Source of the DNA: JASMHC01 sp964476515
GTDB taxonomy: Bacteria; Pseudomonadota; Alphaproteobacteria; Rhodobacterales; Rhodobacteraceae
Direction: 5' to 3'
Assembly: GCA_964476515.1 (NCBI GenBank)
Contig: CAYZAY010000085.1
Location: 1-10,009 of the forward strand
DNA length: 10,009 nucleotides
Shown: piece by piece, positions 6,055-10,009 of the stretch
How positions within the stretch are numbered: position 1 is the first letter of the stretch
How the letters are laid out: the number at the start of each line of letters is the position of its first letter
Program-made: the position numbers and the translations under genes
Notes under the pieces: generated by a model
The model's database searches: none
The model's input: only the letters and a program-made list of their open reading frames with translations
What the model was told of the DNA's origin: nothing

Positions 6055-6153
6055 TTATTTCGCGTCAGTGTCGTGCAGATACTCAAACCAACATGGAATG
6101 TCTGTGTTGAGCATTGCTTTGAACCGTGCGGTCAGTGCCGTGACGATGATCAT
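6055..6153 (-). CDS. possible 32-residue small protein or remnant
   Basis: The frame from an ATG at 6153 gives 32 residues, starting MIIVTALTARFKAML and ending CWFEYLHDTDAK. I do not recognise it. The frame is open up to a TTG at 6249 (64 residues), but that stretch overlaps a promoter-like sequence. In favour of a real gene are a hairpin plus T-rich tail 6 bases past the stop and a promoter-like pair about 60 bases upstream. Against it are its size and a weak ribosome-binding site (GGGG about 12 bases from the ATG). It could equally be the 3' remnant of a lost gene, or part of a non-coding small RNA. Confidence 0.3.
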   Translation of the reverse strand: MIIVTALTARFKAMLNTDIPCWFEYLHDTDAK

Positions 6154-6220
6154 AACTCGGCTACCCCAAGTTTGTTGCGTTAAAGCTGTTCTACGCCCGC
6201 ATGTTTCACTTCTGTAGGCC

Positions 6221-6249
6221 GTTATCCGGAATATCCGGATTGCAATCAA
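6221..6249 (-). promoter_or_regulatory. promoter-like sequence upstream of the small ORF, with inverted repeat
   Basis: On the minus strand TTGATT (6244-6249) and GATAAC (6221-6226) are 17 bases apart, a fair sigma-70-type pair. A 6-bp inverted repeat ATCCGG-N5-CCGGAT (6224-6240) covers the spacer and -10 edge and could be an operator, or just chance. Apart from this element, the short frame and two terminators, I see nothing else in the 382-base gap 6016-6397. Confidence 0.35.
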
Positions 6250-6324
6250 AGCATAGGTTGGATTGCGCGCGCGGGATGGATAACCGCGGAGACACTACAG
6301 GTGTGGTCACGCAGTTTTGCCAAC

Positions 6325-6358
6325 AAAAAACGCCCCAAGCATAAGCTCAGGGCGTTTT
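6325..6358 (-). terminator. intrinsic terminator after rpmD (end of spc unit)
   Basis: Arms 6327-6335 and 6350-6358 form nine perfect pairs, with a further three pairs (6338-6340 with 6345-6347) above a 2x2 internal loop and an ATAA loop. On the minus strand the stem runs into TTTTTT (6325-6330). It begins 39 bases past the rpmD stop. On the plus strand only four T are available, so termination is expected mainly for the spc transcript. Confidence 0.88.
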
Positions 6359-6397
6359 CGAATTCTGTAGGGTGGATTTTTAACCCACCTAGGCCGC

Positions 6398-6586
6398 TTA
6401 GCCTTTTTCTTCGATGATCTCGACCATGTGTGGGATCTTAGCGATCATGCCACGTACCGAAGGAGTATCCTCCAGCTCACGGGTTTTGTTCATCTTGTTC
6501 AGGCCAAGACCGATAAGGGTCTGGCGCTGCTTTGCAGGGCGGCGGATCGGGGAACCGATCTGTTTTACAACGATGGTTTTAGCCAT
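6398..6586 (-). CDS. rpmD: 50S ribosomal protein L30
   Basis: L30 is a small large-subunit protein; at 62 residues it has normal length for the bacterial form. The start AKTIVVKQIGSPIRRPAKQR (2-21), then LIGLGLNKMNKTRELEDTPS (24-43) and the end GMIAKIPHMVEIIEE match the family, including the conserved GLGL turn and the final beta-strand. The ATG at 6586 is preceded by AAGGAA and lies 12 bases after the rpsE stop. It is normally followed directly by rplO; here it is the last gene of its unit and is followed by a strong intrinsic terminator. Confidence 0.97.
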   Translation of the reverse strand: MAKTIVVKQIGSPIRRPAKQRQTLIGLGLNKMNKTRELEDTPSVRGMIAKIPHMVEIIEEKG

Positions 6587-6598
6587 GGGTCCGTTTCC

Positions 6599-7159
6599 TT
6601 ACGCTTCTACTGCTTCGGTTGCAGGCGCTTCATCCTTGCGGAGAATGTCTGCAACTTTCTTGCCACGACGCTGAGCAACCTGACGTGGGCTAGACCCTTT
6701 GGTCAGGCCGTCAAGTGTTGCGCGGATCATGTTGTAAGGGTTCTGCGAGCCGATCGACTTCGCAACAACATCCTGTACACCAAGCATTTCGAATACTGCA
6801 CGCATTGGACCACCGGCGATGATACCAGTACCAGTTGGCGCTGTGCGCATAACAACTTTGCCAGCGCCGTGACGTCCTGAGACGTCGTGGTGCAGGGTGC
6901 GGCCCTCTTTCAGAGGTACACGGACCATCTGACGCTTGGCTTGTTCAGTTGCCTTGCGGATCGCCTCAGGTACTTCTTTTGCTTTACCTTTGCCAAAGCC
7001 TACGCGGCCTTTTTGGTCACCAACAACTACGAGAGCTGCGAAACCAAAGCGTTTACCACCTTTAACGGTTTTCGAAACGCGGTTGATCGCAACCAAGCGA
7101 TCTGCAAATTCCGGGGCTTCGTCGCGATCGCGACCCCGACGGTTATCACGTTCTGCCAT
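6599..7159 (-). CDS. rpsE: 30S ribosomal protein S5
   Basis: S5 (186 residues) binds 16S rRNA near the decoding region and the mRNA entry tunnel and affects translational accuracy. The double-stranded-RNA-binding-like N-terminal domain shows RLVAINRVSKTVKGGKRFGF (21-40), ALVVVGD and GFGKGKAKEVPEAI (54-67). The C-terminal domain has TAPTGTGIIAGGPMRAVFE (106-124), GVQDVVAKSIGSQNPYN (127-143) and a tail rich in Ala and Glu. The frame is open 20 codons upstream, but the ATG at 7159 has an AAAAAGGAA site and gives the usual start MAERDNRRGRDRDE. It follows rplR after 106 bases with two stem-loops. Confidence 0.98.
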   Translation of the reverse strand: MAERDNRRGRDRDEAPEFADRLVAINRVSKTVKGGKRFGFAALVVVGDQKGRVGFGKGKAKEVPEAIRKATEQAKRQMVRVPLKEGRTLHHDVSGRHGAGKVVMRTAPTGTGIIAGGPMRAVFEMLGVQDVVAKSIGSQNPYNMIRATLDGLTKGSSPRQVAQRRGKKVADILRKDEAPATEAVEA

Positions 7160-7212
7160 GAGGCATTCCTTTTTCATGTGACGCGCATTGCGTCGTTTTA
7201 TCCAATCCTGGT

Positions 7213-7226
7213 GGGCCAATTGGCCC
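7213..7226 (-). other. palindromic stem-loop upstream of rpsE
   Basis: GGGCCAATTGGCCC is a perfect 14-base palindrome that can fold as a 5-bp stem with an AATT loop. It lies in the rplR-rpsE gap next to the 7238-7257 hairpin. A third pairing (7225-7229 with 7236-7240) competes with both, so alternative folds are possible. No U-tract follows. Confidence 0.4.
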
Positions 7227-7237
7227 CCGGATCATCG

Positions 7238-7257
7238 GGGCGGCGAAAACGCCGCCC
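7238..7257 (-). other. 8-bp GC stem-loop after rplR
   Basis: Arms 7238-7245 and 7250-7257 are perfect complements around a four-base loop (UUUU in the minus-strand RNA), starting 8 bases after the rplR stop. The stem is very stable but no T-run follows it, so it more likely marks an mRNA end for protection or processing than termination. Confidence 0.6.
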
Positions 7258-7265
7258 GCAGTGAT

Positions 7266-7625
7266 TTAGATCTTCAAGCCACCTTCACGCGCAGCGTCGG
7301 CCAAGGCCTTCACTTTGCCGTGGAACAAGAAGCCACCGCGATCGAAGTATGCTTCTTCGACGCCAGCTTTTTTCGCGCGCTCCGCAATTGCCGAGCCCAC
7401 TTTTGCTGCTGCTTCTACGTTGTTCTTGCCCACAACACCGAGATCTTTCTCGAGTGTCGAAGCTGCCGCTAGAGTCACACCATTGACGTCGTCGATCAGC
7501 TGAGCGCTGATGTTCTTGTTCGAACGGTGTACCGAAAGACGCATCTTGCCGGAGTTGACCTTGCGAAGTTTGTTCCGGACGCGCAGGCGGCGCTTGAGGA
7601 ACAGTGTCCGTTTGCTGTTTGCCAT
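7266..7625 (-). CDS. rplR: 50S ribosomal protein L18
   Basis: L18 (119 residues, usual length) binds 5S rRNA and, with L5, docks it on the large subunit. The basic N-terminus LFLKRRLRVRNKLRK (8-22) is followed by RLSVHRSNKNISAQLIDD (29-46), and the end has the conserved YFDRGGFLFHGKVKALADAAREGG segment (about 93-116) of the family. The ATG at 7625 is preceded by AAGGACC and lies 11 bases past the rplF stop. The following gap to rpsE is unusually wide for this cluster (106 bases) and structured. Confidence 0.98.
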   Translation of the reverse strand: MANSKRTLFLKRRLRVRNKLRKVNSGKMRLSVHRSNKNISAQLIDDVNGVTLAAASTLEKDLGVVGKNNVEAAAKVGSAIAERAKKAGVEEAYFDRGGFLFHGKVKALADAAREGGLKI

Positions 7626-7636
7626 TTGTCTGGTCC

Positions 7637-8170
7637 TTACTTCTTCTTACCTTCCTTGCGGAAGATAAATTCGCCCTTGTAACGGATACCTTTGCCTTTG
7701 TACGGCTCTGGTTTCCGCCACTCGCGGATTTCTGCGGCTACTTGGCCGACACGTTGTTCGTCGATGCCTTCAACGATGATGACAGTCTGCTTGGGGGCAG
7801 TAATAGTGATGCCCTCAGGTGCAGCGTATTCAACGTCGTGTGACAGGCCGAGGTTCAGCTTCAGGGTATTGCCCTGCATCTGAGCCCGGTAACCAACACC
7901 CTGAATTTCCAGCTCTTTTGTGAAGCCGCTGGTGACGCCAGTAACAAGGTTCGCGATGCGAGTGCGGCTCATGCCCCACTGCTGACGCGCACGCTTGGAA
8001 CTACCACGTGGTGTTACAGTTACGACATTATCTGCCGAAACGATGTTTACATCGTCGGTTGCGGTAAAGCTACGGGCGCCTTTTGGGCCCTTAACTTCAA
8101 CGGTCTGCCCCGAAACGGATGCGGTAACACCCGTGGGAAGCTCGACCGGTTTTTTACCAATGCGAGACAT
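7637..8170 (-). CDS. rplF: 50S ribosomal protein L6
   Basis: L6 (177 residues) consists of two similar domains and lies at the base of the L7/L12 stalk near the sarcin-ricin loop. It begins MSRIGKKPVELPTGV, contains VKGPKGARSF (26-35), GVTSGFTKELEIQGVGYRAQ (78-97), and the C-terminal L6 signature PEPYKGKGIRYKGE (154-167). The ATG at 8170 follows a near-perfect ribosome-binding site (AAGGAGGT) 10 bases after the rpsH stop. Nothing unusual. Confidence 0.98.
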   Translation of the reverse strand: MSRIGKKPVELPTGVTASVSGQTVEVKGPKGARSFTATDDVNIVSADNVVTVTPRGSSKRARQQWGMSRTRIANLVTGVTSGFTKELEIQGVGYRAQMQGNTLKLNLGLSHDVEYAAPEGITITAPKQTVIIVEGIDEQRVGQVAAEIREWRKPEPYKGKGIRYKGEFIFRKEGKKK

Positions 8171-8180
8171 TCAGACCTCC

Positions 8181-8573
8181 TTAGAAGACGGTACAGAGCA
8201 CTTCGCCGCCAACATTCTGGCTGCGAGCGTTCGCGTCCGACATCACACCTTTTGAGGTGGAGACAATCGACACACCCAGACCCTGACGGACCTGTGGGAT
8301 GTCACCGACACTCATGTATACGCGACGGCCAGGCTTAGAAACCCGCTTGAGTTCGCGAATGACAGGGGTGCCATCGAAGTATTTCAGGCTGATTTCGAGG
8401 GTCGGGTGACCCGCTGCATCAGTACCAGCTTCATAGCCGCGGATGTAACCTTCGTCTGCAAGCACGTCCAGAACCCAACCACGCAGCTTTGACGCTGGAG
8501 TCGAGACAACAGATTTGCCACGCATTTGAGAGTTACGGATACGGGTGAGCATATCGCCGATAGGATCGTTCAT
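8181..8573 (-). CDS. rpsH: 30S ribosomal protein S8
   Basis: S8 (130 residues) is a primary 16S rRNA-binding protein in the central domain; in E. coli it also represses the spc operon by binding mRNA near rplE. N-terminal NDPIGDMLTRIRNSQMRGK (2-20) and the S8 signature STSKGVMSDANAR (105-117) with the end GGEVLCTVF are clear. The ATG at 8573 has an AAGGAGGA ribosome-binding site placed 12 bases from the end of rpsN. I did not identify an S8-binding structure in the mRNA here. Confidence 0.98.
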   Translation of the reverse strand: MNDPIGDMLTRIRNSQMRGKSVVSTPASKLRGWVLDVLADEGYIRGYEAGTDAAGHPTLEISLKYFDGTPVIRELKRVSKPGRRVYMSVGDIPQVRQGLGVSIVSTSKGVMSDANARSQNVGGEVLCTVF

Positions 8574-8585
8574 ATCTACTCCTCC

Positions 8586-8891
8586 TTACCAGCTAGACTT
8601 AACCAGACCAGGTGCCTGGCCGGTGGAACCGAGTTCGCGCAGCGCGATACGGCTTACCTTAAGCTTACGGTAGTAAGCATGAGGACGGCCGGTCAGCTGG
8701 CAACGGTTGTGGATACGGGTCGCCGAGCTATTGCGCGGCAGTTTTGCCAGCTTCAGGCGCGCGGTGAAGCGCTCTTCCATCGGCAGGCTCTCGTCGTTTG
8801 CGATCTCTTTAAGAGCGGCGCGTTTGGCTGCGTATTTCTCAACCAGTGCTGCGCGTTTCTTTTCGCGTTCGATCATTGCTTTTTTAGCCAT
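8586..8891 (-). CDS. rpsN: 30S ribosomal protein S14 (C-minus, zinc-free form)
   Basis: S14 sits in the head of the small subunit near the P and A sites. At 101 residues, with a single cysteine (Cys64) in RIHNRCQLTGRPHAYYRKLK (59-78), it is the long form lacking the two CxxC pairs of the zinc-binding type, so it should be zinc independent. The N-terminus is lysine and arginine rich, and the end RELGSTGQAPGLVKSSW is typical. It lies between rplE (19 bases upstream) and rpsH, the standard position. Confidence 0.97.
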   Translation of the reverse strand: MAKKAMIEREKKRAALVEKYAAKRAALKEIANDESLPMEERFTARLKLAKLPRNSSATRIHNRCQLTGRPHAYYRKLKVSRIALRELGSTGQAPGLVKSSW

Positions 8892-8910
8892 GTCTAATCC
8901 TTCCCGCTAC

Positions 8911-9471
8911 TTACGCGTTGAAAGGCATGTTGAAGTGCTTCAACAGGCTCTTTGCTTCCGCGTCAGTTTTCGCGGTTGTGGTGATCACGATGTCCATGCC
9001 CCAAACCTCATCGACTTTGTCGAAGTTGATTTCTGGGAAGACGATATGTTCCTTCAGGCCGGTGGCAAAGTTGCCGCGACCGTCGAAGCTTGGCTTCACA
9101 CCGCGGAAGTCGCGGATACGAGGCATTGCTACAGTGATCAGACGATCAAGGAATTCATACATACGATCACCGCGAAGGGTCACTTTGGCGCCCATCGGCA
9201 TATCTTCACGAACACGGAAGCCCGCGATCGAGTTCTTTGCCGTGGTCATCAGAGCTTTCTGACCAGCGATGGTTGTCAGATCCTCGACTGCTGCTTTCGC
9301 TTTTTTGCTGTCTTTGACAGCTTCGCGACCGCAACCGATGTTCAGGACAACTTTGTCCAGACGTGGGATCTGCATGTCATTGGAATAACCAAATTCTTCC
9401 TTCAGCGCGCCACGGATAGAATCCGCGTAAGCCGCTTTCAGGCGTGGGGTGTAGTCTGCAGCATCAAGCAT
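8911..9471 (-). CDS. rplE: 50S ribosomal protein L5
   Basis: L5 (186 residues; E. coli 179) binds 5S rRNA, contacts P-site tRNA and forms a bridge to the 30S head. Family blocks: IPRLDKVVLNIGCG (36-49), AGQKALMTTAKNSIAGFRVR (69-88), MYEFLDRLITVAMPRIRDFRG (104-124), and GLKEHIVFPEINFD (138-151). The chosen start is the ATG at 9471; a TTG one codon upstream is less likely. The first 8 bases overlap the end of rplX (ATGCTTGA contains the rplX TGA stop), an arrangement that favours translational coupling and balanced synthesis of L24 and L5. Confidence 0.98.
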   Translation of the reverse strand: MLDAADYTPRLKAAYADSIRGALKEEFGYSNDMQIPRLDKVVLNIGCGREAVKDSKKAKAAVEDLTTIAGQKALMTTAKNSIAGFRVREDMPMGAKVTLRGDRMYEFLDRLITVAMPRIRDFRGVKPSFDGRGNFATGLKEHIVFPEINFDKVDEVWGMDIVITTTAKTDAEAKSLLKHFNMPFNA

Positions 9472-9775
9472 CAATCACGTCCCCTGTGGTTTTTGCAACG
9501 CGAACCTTTTTGCCGTCTTCAACTTTGAAGCCAACGCGGGTTGCTTTGCCATTTGCATCAAGAAAAGCGAGATTCGACAGAGCGATTGGCATTGCCTTTG
9601 GAAGGCGGCCACCCTGCGATGTCTGGCTCTGACGGGTGTGGCGGATCGCCATGTTCAGCCCGTCTACTACTGCCTTGCCGGCCTTAGGGTCGATCGAGGA
9701 AATAGTGCCCTCTTTGCCCTTATCTTTGCCTGCAAGAACGACGACTTTATCGCCGGAACGGAGTTTAGCGGCCAT
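9464..9775 (-). CDS. rplX: 50S ribosomal protein L24
   Basis: L24 (103 residues, usual length) is an assembly initiator that binds the 5' part of 23S rRNA and lies near the peptide exit tunnel. The KOW motif is at the N-terminus (RSGDKVVVLAGKDKGKEG, residues 6-23), followed by VVDGLNMAIRHTRQSQTSQGG (36-56) and the C-terminal RVGFKVEDGKKVRVAKTTG (80-98). The ATG at 9775 is preceded by GGAGGT within the end of rplN; the rplN stop at 9777-9779 lies one base away. Its own end overlaps rplE by 8 bases. Confidence 0.98.
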   Translation of the reverse strand: MAAKLRSGDKVVVLAGKDKGKEGTISSIDPKAGKAVVDGLNMAIRHTRQSQTSQGGRLPKAMPIALSNLAFLDANGKATRVGFKVEDGKKVRVAKTTGDVIDA

Positions 9776-9776
9776 C

Positions 9777-10009
9777 TTACAGCACCTCCGGAGCGAGCGA
9801 AATAATCTTCATAAAGTTCTTCGCACGAAGCTCGCGAACAACTGGGCCGAAGATACGTGTGCCAACAGGCTCACCGGCTGTGTTCAGGATAACTGCTGCG
9901 TTGCGATCGAAGCGAACGGCCGTACCGTCTTCGCGGCGAACTTCTTTTGCAGTGCGTACGACGACGGCCTTACGGACGTCACCTTTCTTTACGCGACCGC
10001 GTGGAATGG
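9777..10009 (-). CDS. rplN: 50S ribosomal protein L14 (partial; 5' end outside window)
   Basis: L14 lies at the subunit interface and forms an intersubunit bridge with 16S rRNA. The last 76 residues are visible out of about 122. They include IPRGRVKKGDVRKAVVVRTA, REDGTAVRFDRNAAVILN, GTRIFGPVVRELR and the canonical end FMKIISLAPEVL, closed by TAA at 9777-9779. It sits directly before rplX with one base between stop and start, so the two are translationally coupled. The start and the beginning of the operon lie to the right of the window. Confidence 0.97.
   Translation of the reverse strand, partial: IPRGRVKKGDVRKAVVVRTAKEVRREDGTAVRFDRNAAVILNTAGEPVGTRIFGPVVRELRAKNFMKIISLAPEVL

Noticed and set aside
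5978..6217. 79-residue plus-strand frame overlapping the acyltransferase end
   Set aside because: No ribosome-binding site, no recognisable similarity, and it runs through the hairpin and into the opposite-strand promoter-like region.
4624..6397. Mobile element or integration site around the acyltransferase
   Set aside because: I looked for terminal inverted repeats, flanking direct repeats, a tRNA end or a transposase and saw none; the island is odd in place but shows no element boundaries.
8707..9528. 273-residue plus-strand open frame opposite rpsN and rplE
   Set aside because: Fully antisense to intact ribosomal genes and lacking any family signature.

Overview
The window is a stretch of the main ribosomal-protein cluster of a bacterium, read almost entirely on the minus strand. 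The organism is most likely an alphaproteobacterium of the Rhodobacterales (marine Roseobacter type). This is inferred from the gene order rpmD, rplO, secY, adk, rpsM, rpsK, rpoA with no rpmJ between secY and rpsM, from a cysteine-bearing adenylate kinase lid, from the C-minus form of S14, and from the style of the proteins. The genus cannot be fixed from the sequence alone.

In transcription order (right to left) the window holds the 3' part of rplN, then rplX, rplE, rpsN, rpsH, rplF, rplR, rpsE and rpmD (the spc operon). After rpmD comes a strong intrinsic terminator (6325-6358). A 1.77-kb island follows (4624-6397). It carries a complete acyltransferase-3 membrane gene on the opposite strand (4921-6015) and, convergent to it, a possible very short gene or small RNA with its own promoter-like and terminator-like elements (about 6019-6249). 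Minus-strand genes resume behind a good sigma-70-type promoter (4721-4749) with rplO, secY and adk, ended by a second intrinsic terminator (1967-1996). After a 374-base gap come rpsM (GTG start), rpsK and the first 254 codons of rpoA.

The cluster therefore appears split into three transcription units: spc through rpmD; rplO-secY-adk; and rpsM-rpsK-rpoA. All the housekeeping genes look intact. They encode ribosomal proteins, the SecY translocon channel, adenylate kinase and the RNA polymerase alpha subunit.

The most notable feature is inside the acyltransferase: a perfect tract of 4.75 copies of an 8-base unit (5653-5690). Because 8 is not a multiple of 3, gain or loss of one copy by slippage would shift the frame and truncate the enzyme. 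This makes it a candidate phase-variable surface-modification gene lodged inside one of the most conserved gene clusters in bacteria. A second theme is that the wider gaps inside the ribosomal units carry paired stem-loops without U-tracts, while the unit ends carry hairpins with U-tracts.
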